Shown piece by piece: positions 1-9,989 of a stretch of DNA of 64,000 nucleotides (the first letter of the stretch is position 1; each line of letters starts with the position of its first letter). The translations under genes and the position numbers were made by a program. The DNA is from Rhizopus arrhizus. Lineage: Eukaryota; Mucoromycota; Mucoromycetes; Mucorales; Rhizopodaceae. A model generated the notes under the pieces. It was not told where the DNA came from and ran no database searches. It saw only the letters and a program-made list of their open reading frames with translations. The stretch covers positions 1,240,001-1,304,000 of the forward strand of contig JAKZZE010000006.1 of the NCBI GenBank assembly GCA_024220505.1, in the 5' to 3' direction.

Positions 1-201
1 AAAGAGCAGTAGACGATTGTTTAAAAAAGAGGTTTTTTTTAAAAGTGAATTTATTCAACTTGATTGTTAACTAGACATATTTAGTTTCTTGCCATGAGAG
101 AAGCAAATAAAGGAAAGTCCAAGGAAAAAAGAAAGAAGATGGAAGCTATTTGGAAGGAAATGGAAGAGCCTCCTGCAGAATTGAAAGCAGAGGCAAAGTA
201 A
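1..201 (+). CDS. 3' end of an unidentified gene (partial)
   Basis: Two terminal exons of a gene that begins left of the window. An open frame runs from base 2 to about 31 (K-S-S-R-R-L-F-K-K-E), followed by a GT-AG intron of about 53 nt ending in TTAG at base 84. The last exon then reads F-L-A-M-R-E-A-N-K and ends in a lysine/glutamate-rich tail of about 30 residues with a TAA at 199-201. The phase is preserved across the intron, which supports a real gene. I do not recognise the family; the tail is highly charged and probably helical. An ATG inside the last exon could instead start a tiny ORF, but the upstream splice acceptor makes an exon more likely. Confidence 0.45.
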
Positions 202-292
202 ACCATTGTGTAAATTATCAAAGAATAATAGAGAAATCTTTCTTATTTTTGCTTTATTTATCGAGATGTTTTACAAATAGAAAGAAGTGGGT

Positions 293-1320
293 TTACAGTA
301 CACGAAAGGGATTTGAGTTTTCACCATAAATTTCAATATATGCTTGATATGCCTTCTTGGTTAATTCAGTCTTGTTATACATGTTGAATGCAAGCTCATT
401 TAAAGATAGAGTGTCTAATAATTGAATAGTTACTTTGGGTGCATGCATTATTCCGGTAGCCTATGTAGATTATTAATAAGGTTCATAACATTCTATAGTT
501 ACCTTGACATAAGGGAAGAGTATGTCTCCAAATATACTCTTCTTTTTATTACAACTCATTCCTTCTAATGAACAGAGAATATCTATTGCCGCCACTGGTT
601 GATCATCAAGTGAAGGGAACAATGTGAGCATAGGGTTTATTTGCTGTTGTCGTTTTTTAAATAAATGAATGATGTCGTATGCTTTCTCTATTTGCTGCTT
701 TAGAAAATAGGAATTGAATAAGCAGAGTGATAATTCACGTTGATCTAAAGATTGAATCAATTCAACCAGCTCATTCAAATCCTTCTTTTGATGCTTCGAT
801 AGTTGCTGGTCAATCGCCTGTCGTAGTTTATGTTCCTGACTATCAAAGATGGGCATCCAGATGGTTTCATTCCAAGATTTCAAATTCTACCTTCCTCTAA
901 GTATCATTCACTCATTCAATTATAATATACCTTTTCAAACGGAACCATCGGTTCACTTTGCTTTGTGCTACTACTGATCGAGTGACGATTTCTTTGCATC
1001 TTTTCATATTCTTGCGCCGTCTTTTTTTGTTCATGGAAGCTCACAGAGATATGTTTGGTACGTAGCCGAGAACCATTCATTTCCATCAGAGCCTCATAGG
1101 CATCTTCCATCTGTCTAAAGCTCACAAAGCCATAGCCCTTTGATAGACCCGTCTGGGTATCCTTCATGACTCTGGCAGAGATGATCTCACCAAAGGATCT
1201 GAATAGTTCAAACAGTATTTTGCTCGTTATGTCACGATCCAAGTTTTTTATGTACAAGTTGGTATAATCTACCATCGTCACCATCCCTTGGTTTTTGTTT
1301 GAAGAAAAATAAGGGGTCAT
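293..1320 (-). CDS. RNA-binding protein with one RRM and two MLLE(PABC)-like domains
   Basis: Three exons (1320-931, 886-503, 460-293) joined by GT-AG introns of 44 and 42 nt give 313 residues. The start is the ATG at 1320. Residues about 15-95 form an RRM: RNP2 is N-L-Y-I-K-N-L and RNP1 is K-G-Y-G-F-V-S-F. A short linker leads to a helical region (E-L-V-E-L-I-Q-S-L-D...) resembling a degenerate MLLE/PABC domain. A second, clearer copy follows: D-I-L-F-P-Y-V-K, then V-T-I-Q-L-L-D-T-L-S and K-K-A-Y-Q-A-Y, aligning with the LFPLIQ / GMLLE / KVDEAV pattern of poly(A)-binding proteins. MLLE domains bind PAM2 peptides. Pab1 has four RRMs and one MLLE, and fungal Rrm4 has three RRMs and several MLLEs, so this arrangement differs from both. 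A role in mRNA handling or transport is inference. It is divergent to ATG1. Confidence 0.72.
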
Positions 1321-2117
1321 CAACTACAGTCAAAGTTAAGGCTCTGTTTTTATCCGTGTTTTGTTGTCAATCAAGTTACCATAGCAACAAAATGGAAATA
1401 TTGAAAAGAGAAAAAAAGAAGAATAAAAAAAAAAGTGTGAACCCTTTTTAAAAGTAAGGAGAAGAGCAAAAGGAAAATAAGGGGTTGAAATATAGTTTTG
1501 TTGTACACATGACTTTGTAGCCATGCGTTTAGTAAAAGGAGACCAGATCAAGAATCTGTGCTTGATGTTTAAGCTTTTTGTTGTTGTATCCATGACAATC
1601 CAAATGATACTCGATACGTCAATACGCATAAGATGGATTATTAAAGTAGTGCCAGTCCTCAATAAGGCAATTACCCCCTTTTTTAATAAACTTTATGAGA
1701 CAAATACTTTCACTTTTTATCTCACCGTCATTTCATTTTTCAGAAAAAAATATTTCTTTTTATGTAAAGGAATGTTTTGATGCGTTTAAAGATGTTTACA
1801 TACTCCCTTTTAATTCTTGTCACTAAAAAAGAATTATTTTATAATTTTAATTGTAAACTCTTCTTTTTATCATCTCATCTTCTGTTTCTTATTATCCCCT
1901 TTTACCCTTTGATAAACAGAATGTATAGCAAGGTTACCTGACAAAGAGAATCTATCTTCCAAATATAGTAATCAATGCATAAATAATTAAGACAAGTTAC
2001 TGACATTTCACATGACCCATACACACATTCAATTTTTTTTTTCTTTTCTTTTTTTTTTTTTTTTTTTTTTCTTCTCTCTTTTCCCTTTTTTCTTATTTAT
2101 TTTTTTAAACAGCAAAA
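1321..2117. promoter_or_regulatory. Divergent promoter region between the RRM-MLLE gene and ATG1
   Basis: About 800 nt without a supportable gene. It is AT-rich and ends in long pyrimidine tracts (about 2033-2110) directly before the ATG1 start, a pattern seen before many genes in this window. The open frames here have skewed, low-complexity translations and are rejected. Confidence 0.4.
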
Positions 2118-4489
2118 ATGTCTTCAAGTTCAATAGAAGAAAATAACAACAATAAACCAGAAATTATTATTGGAAATTATATTATTCAAGATAAAATAGG
2201 ACAAGGTTCTTTTGCAACGGTTTATAAAGCGCAGCATAAAGTAATGTTCAACTTTTTATGCAAAGAATATATTATTTACAAGTCTAATTAGGACACAAAC
2301 CAGATTGTGGCAGTGAAATCAGTCAAAAGGTCCAAATTAACTAAAAAGTTATTAGAAAACTTGGAGTCAGAGATATCCATACTTACAGCGATAAGACATG
2401 ATCATATTGTGGGTCTTATTGACTGTCAGGTAAATGATGACTATTTAATTTATAAAAATCTTAATGAAGAATATGATAGAAAACTGAATCAAATATTTAT
2501 CTTGTTATGGAATATTGTTCACTAGGTGATTTGTCTCACTATATCAAGCAAGCAAGGACAAATAAATCTATGAAAAAGGGGAATGTAGGTGGACTACCAG
2601 AAAGAGTAGTTCGTCATTTTTTAAAGCAATTAGGTAAATTAGATAAGGTACGATTGCTTTTTTTATTTTATTTATTTATTATTATTTAGCCAATGCATTA
2701 CAATTCCTAAGATCACAAAATTTGGTTCATCGAGATATTAAACCACAAGTAAGAGAAAGAGAGGAGGATGATGATTGTATTCATATTCATTTTGTCTATA
2801 GAATTTGTTATTAGCACCCAATGACAGTGATCGTGATCTTCCGATATTAAAAGTAGCCGATTTTGGATTTGCAAGATTTTTACCCAATGCAAGTTTAGCC
2901 GATACTCTTTGCGGCTCTCCACTTTATATGGGGCCTGAGATATTGTCTTATAAGAAATACGATGCCAAAGCAGATCTTTGGAGTGTGGGAGCAGTACTTT
3001 ATGAGATGGTGACTGGAAAACCACCGTTTAGAGCACAAAATCATTTGGAATTATTGAAAAAGATTCAAGAAAACAATGATCAAATACATTTCCCTGATCC
3101 AAGTACAGGAGAAGATTTGCAAGATTTAATCAGAAAGTTATTGAAAAAGAATCCAGTAGAAAGATTATCTTTTGATGATTTCTTTTCTCATCCTGCTATT
3201 CAAGCTAAAAGACCATCAAGACATTACATAAAGAGTAATACTCATTCTACCATAACAACTTCTACAAACGAATATGAACCACCACCATTTGCACAACAAT
3301 CAACCAAAAGACATTCATTCATTAAACAATCCAGTCATTATAAAATTGAAAAACAACCGAGAAGAGAAGAAGATGTGTTACAAGGATATGTCGTACTTGA
3401 TAAAAGAATCATTGAAACAAATCAATTTGCTGATGGTAAGTGAATAGTAAATAAAATGACTGTAATTAAATTTAAATAGAATTGGATGCATCACCAAGGA
3501 CAGTGTATGACACAGGAAGAAGATTATCCACTCTTATTTCACCTAATACGACTAATACAACCACTCGTAATCATCATACCGTGACAACCCATGCTGTCAA
3601 TATACCCAACAAGATCTCACCTTCTACACCACCACCTTTCATCAGAGAACGTAAACAAAGCACAGGTTCATCTGCCGGATCAGCTCTTGCCCGAGCCATG
3701 TCAATGGCCTCTGTTCGACTCTTTGGCACCAGCATGCCGTCACCACCTAAAGACCTCGTTGGATCACCACGAGGTTTTATGTCATCCACCAATCCAGCAA
3801 CACAAGGTACGGTCGAATATATTGAAAGTATCGCCTGTATGGCTCATGCCGTGTCAAAATTTGGGGATCAAAAATATGAAAAGGAAGAACAAGATCCGGT
3901 CTGGGCAGAGGAATGTGTTGTACTTTACGTCAAAGCACTGGCCTTGTTGGAATCCGGATTGGATATAGCACAGAATTATTGGCAAAAGCAATTTGTGGAT
4001 GAAAAGAAGGATGTGGCTAGATTGAATGATGCTGTACAGTGGATGAGGGAGAAGTTTAATGAATGTTTGGATCGAGCAGAGAGTATTCGATGTGATAAGC
4101 AAGCACTAGAGAATAATTGTGTAGAAAAGTTACTTTATGATCGAGCACTTGAGATGGTAATGATTGGACTTTATTTTGATTTTATTCATTTCCCCCCCTT
4201 TTTTTTTTATGTAGAGTCGACAAGCCGCTGTCAATGAATTAGTAGGTGAGAATATTACAAATTGTGAGCAAGATTATCAAACGGCGATATGGATGTTGGA
4301 GGCCATATTACAAGTCCGTCCAAAAGATGAAGTAACCATTGAAGAAGAGGATAAACGCATCATTAACAAATGTAACTTTCTTTCTCTTGTCACATTTTAT
4401 TTATTCATTTTTTTTTATTAGTCATTGATTCTATTCGTAATCGAATCATTGTTTTACGAAGGAAAATGGAAGCATCGGAACGTGTATAA
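2118..4489 (+). CDS. ATG1: Autophagy-initiating Ser/Thr kinase Atg1 (ULK1 family)
   Basis: About eight exons with 46-57 nt introns encode roughly 670 residues. The kinase domain is N-terminal: glycine loop G-Q-G-S-F-A-T-V at residues 28-35, catalytic lysine in V-A-V-K-S-V, hinge L-V-M-E-Y-C, catalytic loop H-R-D-I-K-P-Q-N, then A-D-F-G-F-A-R and [10 protein letters not shown], all typical of Atg1/ULK. A Ser/Thr-rich linker follows, then the C-terminal helical EAT/tMIT region (from about 3805 on) that in the family binds Atg13. The gene ends in R-K-M-E-A-S-E-R-V. Atg1 phosphorylates autophagy proteins at the phagophore assembly site when TORC1 is inactive. The start is the first ATG after a long T tract and leads straight into the kinase fold. 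All splice junctions examined keep frame. Confidence 0.93.
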
Positions 4490-5270
4490 AACCAATCAAG
4501 GCTCTTTATTATAATGTCCGAAATAAAAATTTTATTAATTCATCCTCCGCTTTTCCCCTTCTTAAATACGCTTGTCTGCGTCAGTAAATAAAAATAATAA
4601 ATTTGAAAACAATAAGCATTTATTTGCATTCAATGTCAGATTTCTATACAAAAAAAAAAAACCTTATTCTCTTTTGGACAAGCTTTTTTATAATTAATTT
4701 ATTTCAATCAATAAATTAGATAATTAAACGTGTGTTGCTATTCTTGGTACTTTTTTTTTTTTTTGACTGAAAAAAAATTTTTTTTTACACTTGTCATGTC
4801 TCGTTCAATTACCACTCCGCTACTTTTTTTTTTTTTTTTTTTTTTTTCGATCAATAAGGTAGCATGGCTTTTCATTTTTTCCTTTTTTTTTTTTTTCTTT
4901 TTTTTTTTTTTTTTGTTTTACAAAAGTTGTGAGAACCAAAAGTAAGAAATAAAAAAGTGTAAGTATGGATTCTTTATTTTTTTGTAAAGATGACAATAGG
5001 GAAAAAAAAAAAAGAATTGGGAAAGCCACTGGAAAAAGAATAAGAAAAAGGAAATTTGTTGTTTGCTTGTCATGTACACACGGACATTTTGTAAACAAAT
5101 AACTCATCCACACTATTACACAATATTCCCTTTTATAACTAAAAAGTCAGTTATTTTTTTTTATCGGCGACTACCCTTCAAACTTTCTTTTTTGTTTACA
5201 AAAATTCCCTATTGTCATGTAAAGAGAGAGAGAACCCTTGTCAACTAACTGATGATGACAGAGAGACAGA
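4490..5270. other. Intergenic region, AT-rich with poly-T blocks
   Basis: 3' region of ATG1 and upstream region of the Zn2Cys6 gene. It contains several T tracts of 15-25 nt (about 4749-4915) and no supportable gene. A GAGAGA-type purine stretch lies just before the next start codon at 5271. Confidence 0.4.
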
Positions 5271-6345
5271 ATGCAATCTATGCCATATTATCAACAACAA
5301 GGATATCAAACTCCTTATCAAAATACTGTATTAAATAATGCACCCATGTTAACTCATCCTAATGGATTACCACCTATGCAACCCGGTATGTCTGATTCAG
5401 TGACAAATGCACCTACCAACTCCTCACCAAAAAGAAAACAAGTAAAGAACGCTTGTAGTAAGTCATTAAAAATCCTTTATTCCATCATTCATTCACTCAC
5501 TTTACTATAAAAGCCAATTGTCAAAAGGCTTGTAAGAAATGTGATGATGCTAGACCTTGTCCAAGATGTATCAAGTATGGTATTGCTGATACATGTGTTA
5601 ATTCTGTTAGAAAGGAACGCAAGAAGGGTATCAAACGTGGTCCTTACAAGCGTAGACAAAAGGCTGGTAAGTAACCATGAATAGTTCATGATGTGTACTG
5701 AATCATCTTTGTAGAGGACAAGCAGAATAGAAAGACAGAAGACAGTCAAACCCAATATGCGCCTGCTATGCGTAATACTACCATTCCTTTTGGTTACCCT
5801 AGTAACCTGAATCAATACGGACAACCCTATGACCCATACAATCAGTACGCAACTTATCATAAAGAACAGATGATGACCCAACCTTATGTTGTTAACCCAG
5901 TTTATCCTCCTATGGGTTATCCTGTCTTAGTTACCAGCAGTGGTGATCATCAACAACAAAGTCAGCAACATCCTTATTCTTACATGATTCATCATCAACC
6001 TCAACAACAACAACAACAACAAAATAATCCTGTTGCCATCCCTACCCGTCCTCCTGTGATGCAGCAGCAACATCAAAATGAACATTATCCAAACCAACAA
6101 GTGTATTATCAAAGTAGTGCGACAACGAGTTCACAAAGAAACAGTCCTCATCTACCTGATGTCAAGTCTACTACAGAACAAGATGGGTTTTCTAAACAAA
6201 CAATGACAACACCTATCCCTTCTACATCGACATCCACGGCCACTACATCGTCTCCTGATTCTTGTAAGTTTTTATATTTTTAATTCTTTTTTTTTTTGAA
6301 ATTAACACCCTTCACACAGCCTCTTGGGTACCCCCTCGTCCTTGA
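5271..6345 (+). CDS. Zn2Cys6 (GAL4-type) transcription factor, Gln-rich
   Basis: Four exons (5271-5457, 5514-5666, 5715-6263, 6320-6345) give 304 residues. The binuclear zinc cluster spans the first intron: V-K-N-A-C-T-N-C-Q-K-A-C-K-K-C-D, then R-P-C-P-R-C and D-T-C-V-N, giving C-x2-C-x6-C spacing. A basic stretch follows (R-K-E-R-K-K-G-I-K-R-G-P-Y-K-R-R). The N-terminus (Y-Q-Q-Q-G-Y-Q) and the C-terminal half are rich in Gln, Pro and Ser with a run of seven or more Gln around 6003-6023. No fungal_trans middle homology domain is visible, so this is a short member. The last exon is only 26 nt and ends S-S-W-V-P-P-R-P. It is expected to be nuclear and DNA-binding; the target genes cannot be read from the sequence. 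Confidence 0.85.
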
Positions 6346-7372
6346 ACAATTATAGAAAAAAAAAAATACGCCTTCCAATCTTTATACATACAAAAAGAAT
6401 ATGCAAAAAAGAAACATGACACATTTACGTACAATAAGACCACATTTTTAAAAAAAAAATAATAAATAAATCCTCCCCCCCCTTTTTTTTGTTTGTTTGT
6501 TTCAACCAGTTACACTGAGTTCAACCTTCGGTTTCCCTTATTTTGTGTGCTTATCCGGAATGCGATCGGCAAAAGATCCCGATCGACAGGCTAAACAGAG
6601 ACGGTTCAAGAGAGAGCACAGGATGGCTGCAACTGAAAAATGCTGCAAGTGAGGAAGGACAGCAGTAGATAAACATGGCTTGATACGTACCCCAGTGGAG
6701 ATACAAATCTGGGTTTCTGGCGTGATCGACATGGAGACTCTTGCTTGGATCCATCGATCTCGTCACGTGTTTCTGCCATGCATCCAAATCCAAGGAGAGG
6801 GGACAAGAAACGTGTGAGGAAGGGTGGGGCCATGTGCCACGGACAGTAAAGAGGATGAATGATGTAGCAGGCATGTATTCTAATAAAGTAAGTTGACGAA
6901 AGAAGCTGGGTCTATTTTTTTTGTAAGGGCTTGTTTGATTACCTCTTTTGGAAAGCGAGTTGCATTATTCATAAAGTATCCTTCATTGTCATGGCAATCG
7001 AATGGTTCCTAATTCACTTTCCGAATTCAATTGACTGTTTTCATCCCAAGGATGAGAGATCAAAAAAAAGAAGGTGAACCACAGCGTGTCCCTTTGTCAT
7101 CATTTAAATTCCCATCTTGGTCAATTGAACAAGAAAGAGAGAGAAAACAATGAAAAGAGAGAAAGAAAAAAAAAGATATAAACACCTTCTCCCTTTAGTC
7201 CCTTATTCCCCCTTCCTCTCTCTTTTTTTTTTTTTTTTTTTTTTTTTTTCCTTCTCCTATTCATTATTAAACGTTGCACTAAAAATATTGAAACTTTTCT
7301 TTTATTTCGGACTTGTGACATTTTCTTTTTTCTCTTTTTCTTTATTATATACCACAGCTTGAATAGAATACG
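6346..7372. other. Intergenic region with a GC-elevated island
   Basis: About 1 kb between the Zn2Cys6 and ARF6 genes. Bases about 6538-6890 are clearly richer in G+C than the flanks, include a GATCGG...CCGATC inverted repeat near 6562-6583 and a TCACGTG E-box-like site near 6764. Reading frames there overlap each other and look non-protein-like. A long T tract (about 7222-7250) lies upstream of ARF6. Confidence 0.35.
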
Positions 7373-8014
7373 ATGGGAGCCAATCTATCAAAAGCGTTAT
7401 CAAAAATGTTTGGTAATAAAGAAATGCGAATATTAATGCTAGGTTTAGATGCTGCTGGGAAAACAAGTAAGAAAGGGGTGGATAGAGAAAGTGGTTGAAT
7501 CTGATGTGTTATTAGCTATTCTTTACAAGTTAAAATTGAATCAATCAGTGACCACGATACCAACAGTAGGATTTAATGTAGAATCAGTTGTTTATAAGAA
7601 TGTGAAGTTTAATGTTTGGGTAATACGAATGATATTGTACACACTAAATACTTATGCTGTGTTGTATAGGATGTGGGAGGTCAAGACAAGATTCGTAATT
7701 TGTGGAGACATTATTATACCGGCACACAAGGATTGATCTTTGTCATTGACAGTCAAGATCAAGATCGTATTGATGAAGCAAAACAAGAATTACACCGTAT
7801 TTTATCTGATAGAGAAATGAAGGATTGTTTACTACTTGTCTTTGCCAACAAACAAGATTTACCTAATGCTATGTCACCTAATGAAGTAACAGAAAGATTA
7901 GGATTGGACAAGATGAAGGACAGGCCGTGGTATGTTTATCCTTCATGCGCAACAACAGGAGAGGGACTCTATCAAGGATTGAATTGGTTAAGTCAAAATG
8001 TAAAAATAAAATAA
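7373..8014 (+). CDS. ARF6: Small GTPase Arf6
   Basis: Three exons (7373-7466, 7516-7619, 7670-8014) encode 180 residues. G1 is G-L-D-A-A-G-K-T, switch I contains [10 protein letters not shown], switch [11 protein letters not shown], and the base-binding motif is N-K-Q-D; S-C-A-T completes the nucleotide pocket. The sequence [11 protein letters not shown] near the start and H-R-I-L-S-D-R-E-M mark it as Arf6-type rather than Arf1. Gly2 is available for myristoylation. The N-terminus ([12 protein letters not shown]) is four residues longer than in human ARF6 and looks like a small L-S-K repeat. Arf6 controls endocytosis, plasma-membrane lipid signalling and polarity. Its stop codon lies 7 nt from the stop of the convergent kinase gene. 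Confidence 0.94.
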
Positions 8015-8021
8015 CTTTTTA

Positions 8022-9168
8022 TTAATAAATGATGCGATGATGTTTATGTCTCTCGAATGATTCATAACATACTTCAACTGAACTTATCCAATCTGATCTT
8101 AAACATTCTTCAATCGTCCAACGTGTATCAGGATTGGGATCAAACATACCAAAGAGACATTCTTTTTCTTGTTCACTACACTTTGATAGTGGTAACCAAT
8201 CCTTTTTGGTCTCCAAGAAATCAACATAATTTGGATCCTTTTCATTGGCTACCAAGAAAGGTATACGACGATAGAGCATGATATGCCAAGTGACTGCACA
8301 ACTCCAGACGTCCAATGCCCTAGCATCATATTCTGTTTTGTTAAATATTTCAGGAGACCAGTAAGGTTCCGAGCCACATTTCCCTCGAGAATAAGAAGGT
8401 TTTGAATCAAAGCAAGATTGAATCACATCGGCCACACCAAAATCAGCTATTTTAAGTAGGCCATCATTTGTCAAAATTAAATTATCGGGTTTAATGTCAC
8501 GATGTGCGACCCCACTTGCATGGATATGCTTTAAACCGATTAATAATTGTTTAAATAGGCAATCTATTTCGTTGTCTGTCAAATCAAATTGATGTAGGAT
8601 GGATAACAAGTCACCACCAGCACACTATTCATACACGTGTAAGAGATAAGGATGATAACCAGCGAAAACTTACGTATTCCATCACAGTACACCACCTTCC
8701 TCTTTTATCTTTTAATAAATCATAGACTTGTACAACATGTTGATGCTGGAGTGTTTTCGAAATACAAAATTCACTTGCCATCCTCTTATCATACTCTCTC
8801 TCACTCTCTCCTCGATCCTTTTTTTTGTAAATCTTCATCGCTACCACCTTCCCATCTTCTCCTTCCAACAATCTCAACTTGGCTGTCGCTCCAGATCCTA
8901 TACGTTTACCCAACTTGTGTTGAGCATATTTATCTTGAAGAACAATCGATGGTTGAGCTCTTTCGGTACTTGAGGAAGGTGTGGGTATATTTGAAAAAGT
9001 ACTTGAATTTGTACTCGTACTTGAGATTGAACCATGATATTCTTGAGGTGCAAGTAAATTATTACCCAAAGATAAACTTGACAACTTTCTACGTAAAAAA
9101 GAAGTCTTCTTTTCTTGTCGTGGGGCGGGTGATAATAAAATAACAGGTTGTTGTAAATCGTTTGGCAT
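8022..9168 (-). CDS. Ser/Thr kinase of the fungal HAL4/HAL5/NPR1 type
   Basis: Two exons (9168-8674 and 8624-8022, intron 49 nt) give 365 residues. A Ser/Thr-rich N-terminal tail of about 90 residues precedes a kinase domain with glycine loop G-S-G-A-T-A-K-L, lysine in V-A-M-K-I-Y, H-R-D-I-K-P-D-N, A-D-F-G-V-A-D, and an activation segment with C-G-S-E-P-Y-W-S-P-E. The G-S-E-P-Y-x-x-P-E pattern and the bulky late-domain insert with Y-V-D-F-L are typical of the fungal NPR1/HAL5 group, which in yeast stabilises nutrient and potassium transporters at the plasma membrane. The protein is short for that group because the N-terminal extension is small. The start is the ATG at 9168. The exact member is uncertain. 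Confidence 0.82.
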
Positions 9169-9989
9169 CTTTTTTTTTAAAGAAGAAGAAAAGAAATATA
9201 AAAGAACTCTCCTCCTCCCCCAACAAACTTTTTTTTTTTTTTTTTCCCTCATTAAATAGGATACATGCAAATGGTCTATACTTTCTTTCTCCCCTTTTCA
9301 TAAACTCCCTTTTATAGATTAGTTTGCACATGTGGGGAATTGAAAAAGGATTTACAAAAAGAGTATAGTCGCTTTCTTTATTCAACTGAGTTCTCTTTCT
9401 GTTGATAATGTGTTTGTAAGGATTGAATTTATGATTATATAAATCAGAAGGATGCCTGATTGTTACATAATACAGCATTTCAATGCAAGAACTTTCTTTT
9501 ACATGTTTATCCATTTATAAAATAAATTATATTTTATTAATCACCTCGTTACAAGTCTGTGGCTGCAAAATGCTACCAAAATAAAGAGAAATCAAGACTT
9601 GTTTGATTTCATCTTGTGTATTCCCCCCCACACACACACACAGCAGGTTTCTATCAACTCTGCCTTTTCGAAAAGAAAATGCATAGATCACTCTGAGCTG
9701 TAAAAGATGGCAAAAAAAAAAAACAAAGTTAATCTTCATTCACTGGGATGAATGCGTCTGACAATAAATGCATCTCACTCACTTTACACTCCACTCAATC
9801 TCCTCTTAGAAAAAGGGACAATGTTTCTCAACTTTTTCTTACCCACCACCATAATCAATTGCACTTTTTTTTTCTTTGTCAGTGATAATAAAGTGAGGGA
9901 AAGGACAAGCTGTTGGATTCCACTGAATCACAGAGTGGGATGTTTTTATAGAAAATACAAATATTGGAAAAGTATCTTTTAATATTACA
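9169..9989. other. Intergenic region upstream of the HAL-type kinase and downstream of VMA1
   Basis: About 820 nt. It holds a poly-T tract (about 9230-9245), a CA run (about 9630-9642), and no gene that I can support; the overlapping frames have low-complexity translations. Confidence 0.35.

Noticed and set aside
1336..1780. Overlapping frames upstream of the RRM-MLLE gene, first thought to hold extra RRMs
   Set aside because: No RNP motif is present, the composition is low-complexity, and the ATG at 1320 fits the RRM start.
4730..5113. Open frames rich in Phe/Lys across poly-T and poly-A blocks
   Set aside because: They are translations of homopolymers on both strands, with no conserved residue and no splice support.
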